DNA from: Cercis canadensis
Taxonomy: Eukaryota; Streptophyta; Magnoliopsida; Fabales; Fabaceae
Assembly: GCA_003255065.1 (NCBI GenBank)
Contig: QAOA01008735.1
Coordinates: 248,001-312,000, forward strand
Direction of reading: 5' to 3'
Length of the DNA stretch: 64,000 nucleotides
Part shown: one piece after another, positions 12,936 to 24,868 of the stretch
How positions within the stretch are numbered: the stretch's first letter is position 1
Layout: the number at the start of each line of letters is the position of its first letter
Position numbers and translations under genes: made by a program
Notes under the pieces: generated by a model
Told to the model about the DNA's origin: nothing
Database searches by the model: none
What the model saw: only the letters and a program-made list of their open reading frames with translations

Positions 12936-14476
12936 GATCACCCCTCTATCTCATTATCTTTAGCTGCTCATCGATTTTAGGAAAAAAATATAAACATAAA
13001 AAAAAAAAAAAAAAAACGTATCTATACATAAAATCTTGATCGGAATCGGGTTAATATTATTACTCTGTGATCGGAAAATCATTTGCCATGTTTGACAGAT
13101 TCGGACTGTCCAGTTTCCCTGAATCATTTTCTATCGTTAACTTACTTTTTAAAAAAAAACATAAAGAAAATTGCATCGTGATACAAATATAATTGCCACC
13201 TAATTATCCACTAAACAAGAACCCTTTTGTGCTGAGTCAATCATGTCCGATATAAAGTTCTTTTAGCGAGTGATCTAATAGTGATCCAGGTCGTTCAAGC
13301 CGGGAAACCAAATTGACGTTTTGTCTCAAGTACTATTACTGTTCTAATATTCTCTCGCTTAAATCAAACGGTGCACTAGCAATATTAAAAAATATATAGT
13401 TTTCACCAAATTTTATCGTCTCCTAATTAAATTTCTCTCATTTTTTGATGAATTTAGAATAATTCTATCGATCTCAAGCTCTTGAAATGACAGCAAGAAT
13501 GACTTTACGGATCAGATTACTAAACCAGGTTGCACCCATTTTGTTTTGTGCAAGTACTATTTTGAATGAGTATATGGTACTCAGAATTTATGTCTATTAA
13601 AACAATCAGTAGCTGCAGATAAGGTAACCCGGAGGATATGCTGATAAGGCTTTGATTTCTAGCAAAAGTTGGATTCTGAGGATATGGACAATGAGTGAAG
13701 AAGATGAAATTAAGGTGGGTTTTGAGTTGCAGCTACTAGGCAAGGACGACTCCACTGTTGCCAAAAGTGGAACCAATACCCTATTATGGCCCGGGACTTC
13801 TTTGGTGTTGGCTTTATTTACAGAAGAAGGGTGAAGCTGTTTTCACGTCCCACCAAAAAAGCATGGATACGCACCAAACTTTTGCAGATATATGTAAAGG
13901 AACAGATGCATACAAACATGTAAGACAAAGGGTACGTCAAAGTTCATGGTGGTGCCTAGTTTTCGAAGGTGGAGACTAGTTAGATATGTGAGTATTGATT
14001 TTAATACTTAAATAACCGAATAACCACTAGTATTTGTGGATATAAAAACAGGTTCAAAAGGCTTCACAAAGTTTAGAACAATGTCGAAGCTGGTGGTCCT
14101 ATAGGTTAAGGAGAAAGTGAAAGTTTACATTTCCACCAAAACGAAAAAAAGGAGAAATTTTACATTCGATGAAGAAATAGCTGCTTAATACTGTGCTTTC
14201 AGGGTTGCCACCAAGCTCAAGATAATATAGACGCCTTATTTATTCTTACATGCAACTTATTTTTTAAAAAAAAAAATTAAATAAAAGATGTGAGTAGTAC
14301 TCAGGTTAAAATTATAGCCCTAACTTTTTCTCTTAAAATTCCTTTTTTACATTAATTACTAATTTACTATTAGTTTTGATTTCATTCTTAAAGGATATGG
14401 GAAAGAGAGAGAATGATTAGTAGCTCTACCATTTAAGTCTTAAACTAGGGTACGTAACAAATTAATAATGGGTTTC

Positions 14477-14502
14477 ATATATATATATATATATATATAT
14501 AT
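14477..14502. repeat. AT microsatellite ending at N
   Basis: Thirteen AT units end at a single N (14503), so the array length is probably not resolved by the assembly. Confidence 0.9.
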
Positions 14503-16116
14503 NATGAGCGAAAAAGACATTCTAGCTCTTCTTTTAATTTTGGGCTGGGTTTCCAGCTTCTTCATTTGTTCAGAATTAACAAAAATAATATGAAGATTCT
14601 TCACATATGATTAAGGTATCACATATCTATTTAACATGGTAATATGACAATTATTATGTGAAAGCATTTAATCTTAGTTATTTATTTTTAATAATTAAGA
14701 TTAATTATTTTTTACATAACGATTTTCATACTATTGTGTTAAAGAGGTATTATATACCTCAATGGTATAATAGAATCACACAAATTTAGGTTATATGACA
14801 TTTGCATTCGTTGTAACCGAAAAGTTTATTTGAATTTTTATTTATTTTTCTTCTCAACATGATACAATTGTAAGTAAATTTTCTTTAGAGCAAAAAAAAA
14901 TTGTAAGTTTCTACGTGATAAAGTATGTATTTAACAAATTTGTTGGGTCTGTCAATGAGTAAAACACACTAATATCTTAAATGGCTATTTAGAATAACAT
15001 AATAAGAATATAGGATCTCAAAATATAAATCTTCACATTCTTAGAAATATCTTATGTAATGCATACCAAATGGCCCTTAATGGTATATTTTCTAAACACA
15101 CATCGGATGATGATTTCGTTGGTAAGCACCAATGTCACGTTCAAATACCTAGGTAATTTAGCTATTTTTATTATCACCCACTAATAAATAATATTGTTTC
15201 ATTATCTATCAATGATTTTCTCAAAGAATTTTGCTCAATAGCATGGATAGTATTTTCCACGTAATATCTCTAGCAGAGATTAGACGAGAAATATCTGGAA
15301 GTCACATTATGTCACATGTGCATTTATATTAAAAGGTAATGAGGATAAGGGGTGAACAGAATACTGATGGCTTGCAGAAAGAAACAAAACTGACTTGTAA
15401 ATATCGGGAAATCCTACTCATTGTTTGTATATATGACTATAGGACAGTGATTAATTGTGACATTGTTTAAACGTGCTATAATTTAAATTTCATTAAATCA
15501 CATCCAAGCCATACCCAAAATAAAAAGTAAATCTAGTGAGTACCTAAAAAAATAATTAAATCCAATGAAAGTCAAAATTGCATCAACCATGCTAGTTTGA
15601 CTGTTTGTAAAAGTGTTGGGTAGGGTAGAAACAACCCAAAATCCAAGCAAGTTTGTCCAGGTTGCTTGGGAATTTAGACATTAACCTGGTAATATCAAAT
15701 TTTAACTGAGCCAATCACTGTCCTAGTCCTACAATAGATTGATTGGTTCATTTTAATGACTCTAAACCTCTCTACTCTTATTTGAAAACATATGAATCCA
15801 ACAACACAGCAAACACCTCCCCCGCATTCAGTACTTTACAACATTGAGATAGCAATTTCAGCCAAAAAAACAAAATAAAAAACATTGAGATAGCAGAGCA
15901 ACGCATGAATAATTTCCTGCAAACACTTTTTTTCAAGAGTCTACTTTTGATCTGAAGAAGCGGTATACAACTTTGTTGATATGCGAGGAGGCATTTTAGA
16001 TGAGGCAAAAGTTGACATTGGGAGAAAGCTACAACGGACAACATGACAATATCAGTAACAAGATAAGCGGACATAATTTTAGTATAAATTAGAGCTTTCA
16101 CATGTGAAGTGTCCAA

Positions 16117-18841
16117 TTACATATAGACCTCCATGCCAAAGAATTTAGAGGATTGACATAGGGGGCAAAAACTAAGCTTACTTTCACAGTCTTTACAGAG
16201 ACAGAGATGTTTACATGGTAATAAGAGCATGCTCACTTCATTCACTCTGCAAGCCTTACATGTCATCATCTCTTTCATATCATTGTTCTCCTTTGAGAGC
16301 AAGTGAAAATCGATGAAGCGGCCATCGCAGCAAGAAGCCGTATCATCTACCTCACTGTCACCACATCCTTCTTTACTATCTCTGCTTTGAACATACACTT
16401 GTTGAAGATTAAACTTGAGAGCAGCTATCATGTTCTCATTGTATCTAGCTCGCTGTTGCCAGGCACCTGCTTCAACAGTCAATTGTTCCATTCGCTCTTC
16501 AAGTTCCATATTCCTCTTATTGATGTTTTCTACCTCGGCTTCTTTCTCACGAAGTTTCTGAAGGACTTTGTCTTCAACAATTGATATACTCCGAACTTGT
16601 GTTGCCTGAACCTTATCTAAAATAGTTTGCCGCAATCTATCACCCTATTAGAAAGAAAATAAATAATAATTTAAGTTGTTATCTTTGAATTGCATATAGT
16701 TTTCTATGGCTGTACGCATGCCCAATCTGGTTTACAACATATACAATATATAAGTTCCACTGCAGAGCACAGCATTTGAAGCAAGTATTAAAAGGAAAAG
16801 CAGTTTGCCAATAGTACCATGACGCAGAAAAAGGATGATGATGAAGGTTGTTCAGAGTTTTTTAAAGAAACATTCATCATCATTATAGCTGAAAGCATAG
16901 CACCAAACATAGGAAATAAGATAAACAAAAAACCTCTCCTTCCTAACCAAGGCCACCATAGAATAAGAAAAAACCACCCAAGAGGGGAGTTGGGAAGACA
17001 CATCTTTGTTCACATCTCCGAATGACCAAACAAGTTATTTGAAGAAAATATATGCCACACTGATCTCCCAGTTGGATGGCACACCATTTACCTATCGCCT
17101 TTAATAATCAAAGGCATCTAAAGCAATATTATTAAAGGTAATAGGTGAAAGTTAATTCAAGTTCAGTATAAGGTCATGCAATGGGGGGCAAAAAAAAAAA
17201 AAAATTCTTCAATGAGTAATGTTCCTTTATAATAAACAATGAAACAAGGGAATAAAAAGAAAACAGCCCTTCGTCCATTCAAGCAAATATTCATGCATTG
17301 CATATGAATCAAAAGAGCCAAAAACATCAGAGTAGCAACCTCTTTAATTTTTTGGGGCTAATGCAGAGTAACATCCTAAAGCAAAGTTAGGTATTACATA
17401 CACATTTGCCCAAATCATTAAATACCTTTCACAGGTTCAACTAGCTTTATTGTAATGAACTCTAATGTTCGATAAGTAGCATTATTCACAGTGAATATCA
17501 ACACCATTATCTAATAGAATTACAGAAGTACTTACTACTAAACCATTTACGCAACAACAGAAATGATAAACTTTTTCCTAAAGGCACATTCCATCTACTA
17601 TTATTACATCTTCTTTTAGAATTTTATTTATGTTGCATCATGCAATGTCAAATTGTAAATTACATCTTCTTTTAAACACTCCATTTATAAATCAATAACA
17701 GGAGATCTATCAAATGCGCAAATAAATTGCATGTTCAAAGAAGAATTTCTCTTGCATAGTTAAGCTGGTTGAGCTGAAAATTGCAGAACTATGACCTTAA
17801 ACAAGTAGCTAATAATAGGTAAACTAGAAACTGATAACCTGAACGAACCTGAACTTTGAGGAATCTATTAATCTCTGCATCTTGCTGCTGTAACTCACGA
17901 TCAACGTCATCACCAATGAGTGACAATAAAGCTGAGTCTCCGGTGGAAGCCATGCGGGTATTGTCAAGCGACAAACCCAATCCTGTGGAGACTGACCGTG
18001 GTTGCAGGAAATCTACCGAAGATATCTGAGAATTGTTCTCCAGAAAATCCTGTTCCTTTAGCCTTTTCCTCTCGGGTTCCAAACCATAATTCCATTGCAA
18101 TTCAGCTACGCCATCGCTGCCGTCAGCAGCAGGAACTGGGCCAGGTGCAAACCCAACAACATGAACTAGAGAAACAGCAAAACCCAATAAATCGTGGAGT
18201 TAGATATGATTTGATATACAACAGGAAAAAAAGGGTAACTGAAGTAAAATCGACAAGAGAATGTTCAAAAAAATAAAAATAAAAATAAAAATCGAAGCTT
18301 TGCATTCTCAGCAGCTAAATTATTCATAAATAAAAGGAAGAACTTCAACTCAAGTTGGTCAAACAGTGCCAAGAAACCTAGGTTAGCCGATTCTCCTCAT
18401 TTTTCAGGGTGGATTAAAGAGAAGTCCATTATAATGTTCAGAAAATTCCTAGCTAACAGAAGAAGCGTTCGCAAACAAATTATAAAAAGAAAAAGCAAAA
18501 GATAAAAAATTTACATACAGGGAGGAATGTACGGAGGATGCTGATCTTGCAAATCATTGGGGTTGTAGTACGCAACGGGCTGCGTCATCTGAGCATCAAT
18601 TGTTTGTAAACTTCTGAAGGAAAAAGTATGAGCAACAAATACAGAGACCGAAGAGTGAGAGATGTGATTAATCTAAACAGAAAATGGTTGACAAAAATAA
18701 TAGACAGAAAGGAAGGAAATTGTTAGGGATTTCTGAAATTTCAAATAATATTGGGGAAAATAATTACCTGAAAGGTTTTGATTGTGGCTGTTGTGGCTGG
18801 GGTTGGTAGTGTTGTTGGAAGTGGTGCTGAGGGAGAGCCAT
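16117..18841 (-). CDS. SBP1: SBP1/BOI-type RING E3 ubiquitin ligase
   Basis: Plant-specific RING ubiquitin ligase of the BOI/S-RNase-binding-protein group. Petunia SBP1 binds S-RNase; BOI-type ligases act on transcription factors and cell-death or DELLA signalling. Four exons (18841-18768, 18613-18519, 18165-17849, 16644-16117) with GT/AG borders in frame give 337 residues. The N terminus is Gln/Pro-rich (MALPQHHFQQHYQPQPQQ). The conserved blocks PPFHVVGFAPGP, LQWNYGLEPERKRLKEQDF and STGLGLSLDNTRMAS follow. Residues about 140-245 are a coiled coil (LQQQDAEINRFLKVQGDRLR, KLREKEAEVENINKRNMELE, WQQRARYNENMIAALKFNLQ). The C-terminal RING spans 291-325 (CKACR, LPCKHLCLCKDCESKL, CPLC), ending GMEVYM. 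The group assignment rests on SBP1-type signatures. Placement as SBP1 rather than a BRG paralogue is likely; the function in this species is inferred. Confidence 0.93.
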
Positions 18842-19883
18842 GGAGATGTACGGGGACAACGGAGGAGGAGATTGCCTCTAGAGAGAGGTTCTGTCATATA
18901 CGAGTGGCGAGGTCGCCGATGGAGAAAAATTCCTTGTAATTTCTAGTTGCCCCTTCTATTTTTGAGATTTATTTAAGATTACACAGAATTTTGCTTCAAC
19001 TCAAATAGCCCAAGATTTGGGGAATTTGGGCTTGGGTTAAGGACCCCGCCCGGTATTAAATTGCGGAGGCCCAACAAATTTGATAGATTAAACAAAATAA
19101 CGGGCCAATGTTTATAAAATGTATATTTTTACTATACATGGGACCCACCTGGCTTATTGGCCATAATGGAGTAAATGTCAAACTCGACTGTCAGTTTTGG
19201 GCTCTCATGATCATGTGTGATTTTTGTTTTTGGTAATACAACGGGGCTAAAGCCCAAGAGCAGAAAAAAGACTTACAAACCAGAACTAGGGGGCAACATA
19301 TACCCCATAACATCATCTACCAGCAGACGAGCCAAAGCATGCGGAGGAGAAACCATGTGTGATTTGGTCTTACTTAAGAAGGTAGACCCACTTTCTGTAG
19401 TATCCGGTGTACCTTTTGCCAGCCCATAATCATCAAAACGACTGAGGAAATTGGCCATATGTTCATCATCTAATATTTATGCTTTTTTTTTTTTAGCTAT
19501 TTATTATGTGAACAAGAAGTATAACATATAATAAGATGGACCCAAAACCAAAGCTAATCAAAGATTTGAACATGTAAGAACATAAAGTCTGATTTTATAA
19601 GTATATGCTTTTTGGCTGAACTGAGTGAGGTTAGTGCTTAATAAATAGATATAGATAGCATCTTGGAGTCATTCTCATTGTAATTATGTGGGTTAATTCA
19701 CCTAACCAGGGGCGTCACTCTCCATTCAGCATGGTTAATTATTCACTCACGCATGTTTCACATCTCCTTTATTCTTTCAAATCCTCTCTTCTTCATCAAC
19801 GTCAAGTGTGTTTCTTCTTCTCTTCCTTTTTGAAAATCTAAAAAACTAACAAGGGATTCTCTGGAAAATGTACTAGGAGACGC

Positions 19884-20262
19884 CAATAATGCGACGCCAC
19901 TGGCATCACCTTCTCAAACAGCTTTTTAAAAAATATTAAAATAATTAAAATTAAGGTATTGAGATAAATAAGTTTAAAAATAGAGTATTTACATAAATAA
20001 GTTTTAAAATTACATTATTGAGGTCAATTAGTCCAATTATGTGACATACAATACAATGTCACTATTAGATATTGTCATTGTCATCATTTTTCGTGTGATC
20101 ACTCTTTGGCTTTTGGGCTAATTGACCTTAATATTACATTTTTGAAACTTATTTACCTCAATACTTTACTTCTAAACTTATTTACTTTAATATCATACTT
20201 TTGATTATTTTAATATTTTCTTAAAAAATTGTCTGAGAAGGTGACACGCATTAAAAGTGTTG
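19884..20262. mobile_element. fold-back MITE (long terminal inverted repeats)
   Basis: The left arm (19884-20036) and the reverse complement of the right arm (20113-20262) align over roughly 150 bp with many mismatches. Shared blocks include CACCTTCTC, AATATTAAAATAAT, TAAATAAGTTT and AAGGTCAATTAG-like ends. Each arm is itself built from a repeated unit ending TAAATAAGTTT. About 75 bp of loop separates the arms, so the element could form one long hairpin. It has no coding capacity. No target-site duplication could be fixed by eye, so the superfamily is unassigned. Confidence 0.8.
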
Positions 20263-20462
20263 TTTGTTAGTTGCCAAAGGTAATAAGAGATTGAAGATGT
20301 TATACATGGTTGATTTGAAAAATTTGGATAAAACTATTAAACTAATGGAGAGAGTTTGACTTAGTCAAAAGCCTATCTTAACTTTCAAGAGTTTTAGTCT
20401 CCTAAGAAGTGGGATATTTGGAGAATGAAACGTGGAGAATAAAGAGCATTATGAAGAATATT

Positions 20463-20640
20463 CAGTGGGTGATGCCACTAGGGTCACCTATTTTGTCAAC
20501 TTTTTTAAAGAATATTAAAATATTCAAAACTAAGGTAGAAAGATAAATAAGTTTAAAATTAAAATATTAAAATAAGTAAATTCAAATAATATATTACCTA
20601 GTGTCTAAAAAAAAATGTATTATCTAGGTGAATGAACCTA
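20463..20640. mobile_element. partial, diverged copy of the same MITE family
   Basis: Begins GTGGGTGATGCCACTAGGGT and carries CACCTATTTTGTCAAC, AAAGAATATTAAAATATTCA and AAGATAAATAAGTTTAAAAT, in the same order as the left arm of the element 200 bp upstream. The right arm is short or lost; a weak inverted copy (AATGTATTATCTAGGTGAAT) ends it. Confidence 0.6.
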
Positions 20641-20851
20641 GCTTTTGATTTATTTATTTAAAGGTGGGTTATGTTGGAGGGGATATAAATGATGTGTCCA
20701 TCTCACGTGTTGTGTTGTTCTCCCCAAATTCAACACAAATTTATTTCCTTTAAATTTCATTTTCAAGACACCCTAATTAGTAACAAATTTTTTTTTAAAA
20801 AAACAAGAAACTTCAAGACACCCCTGCAAGACTTGTCAAGCCCTGTAGGCT

Positions 20852-21340
20852 ATGTTTGAGAGTTTGAAGTGAGGAGAAAGGAAAGGAAATGAGAGGAAAG
20901 AGAGGGAAAGGAAAGGAGAGGAGAGGAAAGAGAGGGAAAAGAAATGAAGAGAAGAGAAGGGAAAAAGAGAATTTTTCCTCTCATTTGTTTGGCTGATTAA
21001 AATGAGCAAAAAAATAAGAAATGAAAGAAAAAAATAAAAATTTATAATTTTACAAATTTATCCTTTATTTATAAAGTAAATATATTTAATATAAAATTTA
21101 ATAATGTTATTTAAATAGTATTTGAAAAAAAATTTAAAGAAATAAATAGATATATAGTAGTGAACTACTATTCTTTTCTCTCCAAATCTTTTAAATTGGA
21201 GGAACACAAAAATGAAGACAAAAAATGAATGTGAGAGTTTGAGGTTATCCCTTAGTTTCTTTTTTTTTTTTAATTTTGAACTCTCAAATAAGAGGATGAA
21301 CATATTTACTCATTTCCTTTCCTCTCATTTACTTCTATAT
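20852..21340. repeat. purine-rich block with weak inverted ends
   Basis: 20868-20965 is nearly pure GGAAAG/GAGAGG. The left edge (GTTTGAGAGTTTGAAGTGAG) and the right edge (GAACTCTCAAATAAGAGG, then CATTTCCTTTCCTCTCATTT) are loosely complementary, which suggests a second small fold-back element with an AT-rich centre. The boundaries are soft. Confidence 0.45.
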
Positions 21341-22255
21341 TATTATTGTTTTTGTTAACAATATAGATAACTCCATCGTTCACTTTTTTTCTTTTACAAA
21401 AAACAGTTTTACTCTATTATAAATTATCAATACAATATTTTTTATTTATTAAACTGGTTTTACTGTATTATAACTTAAACGACGTCAAACTTAAATCACA
21501 ATCTTTATCTTCAAAAATGAATATACAAAAATTGCCATCTAACAAAATCAGATGCCTCTTTCTCAAATTATGGGCGACTGGAACCAAAGAATTGTTGCAG
21601 AATACAATATTACACACATATCACTAACTACCCTATGCTTTATAATTAGCTTTTACCCTCTGCCTAATGCCCTTGATTTTTTGTTTTAGAAAAAGCTAAC
21701 ATCCTACGCATGTAGCAATATCACTTACACAGTTTTGAGAAGTAATTTGAACCCAGAAAACTCCTTAAACCAAAAAAACTGGAATGCAGGAGCTATGTAT
21801 AGATTGTTATCCAAAAAGTTATTTAAATAGTATTATTCAACCCCCCGGTACCACCCCCCCCTACCAAAAAAAAACATACAAACCCCGCATCGGAAAATAT
21901 CAAAAGTGACACGCGGAGTGCTTGCATATAAAAAATTTAATGCTGCGCAGTGTTCATCAACTTTGATTATTTGCTTTTGTTAATCAAACATGAGCAGATG
22001 CAGGGTGTGTGAGATCTCATAGATCTGCAATTGATAAACAAAATGCTTGTACATTTCTATACAAGTGTCAACAGCTCAGAGTCCATAGTACAGTCAACCT
22101 GTCACCACTGATACAATGAACAGCTTGACAGAGCGAGACATAGTCAGCGATTTTGAGGTTCGTATGTAGATTCTATTGTTCCTGAACAAAAAATTAGTGT
22201 TTCATAAGGTGGCTTGCAATTTCATAACTCCTTTCTCTCGAGAAAATCAAGCTGT

Positions 22256-24639
22256 TTAAGACACCTCCGAAGAAGAGGTTTTTCCAATCTTGGTCGTATC
22301 CAAAAGCAGTTGTGGCTTGCCGTCACCAAGTTTATCCTTGAAATTGCACACAACACATAGGAATTGTTGTTAATCTCAACAGATTAATAAATGAAGTACT
22401 TGTCATAACGGAGTTACCTCGGATGATGTTGAAGGGTTTAAGTGTCCCGAATGAGCATCCACGGGTGGTTGGAAAACAGACTGATTTGAGATTGTGGAAT
22501 GTTTTGGAAGACTAAAAGCAGACTGCAGCAAGCCTTCAGCGTTCACAGATGACGCAATTCCACTGCTAGAATTCTGAAACTCACGACCCTCTTCAAAATT
22601 CAATTCACTCTGAGGCAATATCATTGGTTGCAGAGCTTCTGGTAAACACATTGGGTGCAAGCTCAAATCATTTCTCAGCATTAACATCTGCAGAACCAAT
22701 CACAAAGTGCTAAAGAAACAATCAGTCTATGAAAAATGAACAGACAAATGCATACCCCATTAATTAGAACTCAGATAATTTGGAAGCGGCAATTCCAACT
22801 ACAAGCCTTTCTCAAATAACAACACTGAATAAATAGAAGTTGTAGAGCTTAGTGGGGTCGGAACAAATTTGAAGAAAATTATGGACAAATAATTTTTGGT
22901 TTCATTTAGCAAACTCTGGCTTCAACAGCCTTATTACGTCATAGTTTTTTTTTTTTTTTTGTGATGNTTTTTTATGTGATGTGAACGTCATAGTTAAGGA
23001 CAAATGGATGATCAAAAAGAATTCAAGAGCTACCAGAATCTAGATTGAGCATGCAAACAAACAATTTCATCCGTTATTTTTCCTTTTCTGTTTATTCAAG
23101 CTACGCACTAATTTTAGAGAGATTGAGGAGTATAAAGATAACAAACTTCTTCAAGCCATTTGCTGTTTGTTCCATATTCATGGCCTGGCAGCATTATAGA
23201 TTGCACCCCCCAAAAATTGGATTCAAAATCTGAACTCTTCACCTTAACTCAAAATCTTCATGGCAATCCTTTTGATAGTCAAATGTTTTTCAGCCGAGAT
23301 CGTTGGCGCAAAGAGAAGATGATGAGTAGATAGATTCATTATAGAGGGAAATTAATATTTGTTAGTTAAACAAGTAAGAGTTGAGGAAATTTTGCTTATA
23401 TGCTATTAGTCTATCACCCAAAATACAGAAACAGCAACTGAAGCTGGGTAAGACACAAATAGAATATCACACAATGTAAGAAACTCACTTGTACTTGAAG
23501 CTGAAGCTGCTTCAAATATTCAATCGCCTCATCTAGCATTGAAGCTTTGTCCGTCTATGAGCAACAAATAAACAAAAAATTCATTCAAAAGAAAAAAAAA
23601 AATCCAACAATTCTCAAAAATCAAACTCAAAGGTGGAAAGCTTCTTGGAATACCTTATTAGAATTTGGGATCAAATTCTGCAAGGCTTTCATTTTCTCAT
23701 TGATCCTACTTCTCCTTCTCTGCCCATCATTAAGAACTGTTAATGACAACTCAGAAATCGGTACAATTATCAATATTGAACCATTAAAAGCCAACCTTTT
23801 CCGACAAATTATGGACCTCTGCAGCTCTGCTTCTCTTTGATGAAGTACGTGGTGGGACTGGCTTTGATAGCAACTCTGAGACCTCGGTATTCTTCTACAG
23901 CAAAAAGAATCCACTCATTCAAAAGTCACGCATTAACGAAAGACTTCAAAATTTACGGTAAAATGAAATTTCGAATTTGAATTGACACTGTAAGACGCCG
24001 ACCCCATTTTTTAAAATCTTACTTAGATTTGCATGTTAAGAAAAAAAATAAAACTTTAGACTTCGAAAGGCTCAATTTGTCCGGAACAGTTTTTTTTTTT
24101 TTGGCAACAAAAAAAGAATTTTTAAGAATTCTATAACAGAAGGGCAGAAGTACCTCGAGAGGGGAAATGAAATCACAGTCCGGCGAATTCCTATTTTGTT
24201 TCAAGGAGGTGTTTGCATCAGAATCCTCAACAGCGGTGGAGAAAAGATGGTTTGGTGTAGCCTCTTTGATATGAGCCTGAGCCGGAATGGGAATGTAATC
24301 ATAGGGATCAGAGAAATTGAAACTAGAGGAGGAATCGGAAGCAAGAGATTTTCCAAGTTTAAGTGGGTAGTGTGACCCGGAATCGGTCCCCAACCCCAAT
24401 TGAGCAAACCTGTGAGGATCCTCAAATGGGTCCTCGGAGTCGGGGCGGAGAAACCCGGCGGTCCCGACCCCCACTGGCGGAGAAAGCCACGGTGGAGGTA
24501 AGGTTTTGGTTTTCGAGGACATGCAAGAAGAGGATGAGTTGTGGTGGATGAGTTGGTTCAACAAGGTAGACACCTCTTCGGAATCAGAAGAAGCCAGGCC
24601 TGGGACTAAAGATGAATGGGTTCGATACATATTAGCCAT
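22256..24639 (-). CDS. SPT: SPATULA/ALCATRAZ-type bHLH transcription factor
   Basis: bHLH transcription factor of the SPT/ALC clade; in Arabidopsis these pattern carpels and fruit and restrain organ growth, binding G-box DNA in the nucleus. Six exons (24639-24154, 23894-23796, 23719-23654, 23554-23489, 22687-22418, 22336-22256), all phase 0 with GT/AG borders, give 355 residues. The N terminus MANMYRTH and the amphipathic segment SEEVSTLLNQLIHH match the clade. The bHLH is split over three short exons, residues about 180-239 (KRSRAAEVHNLSEK, RRRSRINEKMKALQNLIPNS, TDKASMLDEAIEYLKQLQLQ). The basic region has His190, Glu194 and Arg198, the residues for G-box reading. MLMLRNDLSLHPMCLP after the helix is the clade's conserved tail. 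The reading frame is open upstream (ATGs at 24645 and 24681), so the start is chosen by family similarity. SPT versus a close ALC-like paralogue is not fully settled. Confidence 0.9.
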
Positions 24640-24861
24640 GAACATTACATAGATCAGAGAAACCAGAAAACTGGGGGGCAAAAAACAAAGAGAGAGAGAA
24701 TGTATAGTTCAGCAATCAGCAGCTTAGAAAGATTTTGTTGTTTGCATCTCCAATTTGCGCAGAAATTCCTACGCTCATCTTTACACTTTCAATTTCTCTC
24801 TACTTTTCTTTTTTTTTTCCCTTGGCTTCTCACTGTCTCTGCCATCTTGGTTAGGTTCCGC

Positions 24862-24868
24862 ATTTATA
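24862..24868 (-). promoter_or_regulatory. putative TATA box of the SPT-like gene
   Basis: TATAAAT on the minus strand about 225 bp upstream of the chosen ATG would give a leader of about 195 nt containing a CT-rich tract (GA-rich on the minus strand). Position and strand fit; unproven. Confidence 0.5.

Larger units (their letters stand above)
5146..16116. other. 11-kb gene-free stretch upstream of HSFB4
   Basis: I see no coding gene. The content is AT-rich DNA with many simple repeats, homopolymers, one 53-N gap (11385-11437), and single Ns at 8095, 10289 and 14503. Open frames at 9246-9603, 10771-10998, 13652-13979 and 15778-16116 lack domains, conserved motifs or splice partners. The left part should contain the HSFB4 promoter (transcription runs leftwards from about 5.2 kb). 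The right end (about 15.8-16.1 kb) probably includes the 3' untranslated region of the SBP1 gene. Confidence 0.6.
18842..22255. other. intergenic between SBP1 and SPT
   Basis: The left end should hold the SBP1 promoter. No gene is supported. A 200-bp open frame pair near 19217-19458 (with words such as FLSRFDDYGLAKG on the minus strand) is not recognisable and may be a transposon relic. The interval 19.9-21.3 kb contains fold-back and purine-rich repeats, listed separately. Confidence 0.6.

Noticed and set aside
15778..16116. 112-codon minus-strand frame directly after SBP1
   Set aside because: Lies just past the SBP1 stop, no recognisable motif, fits 3' untranslated sequence.
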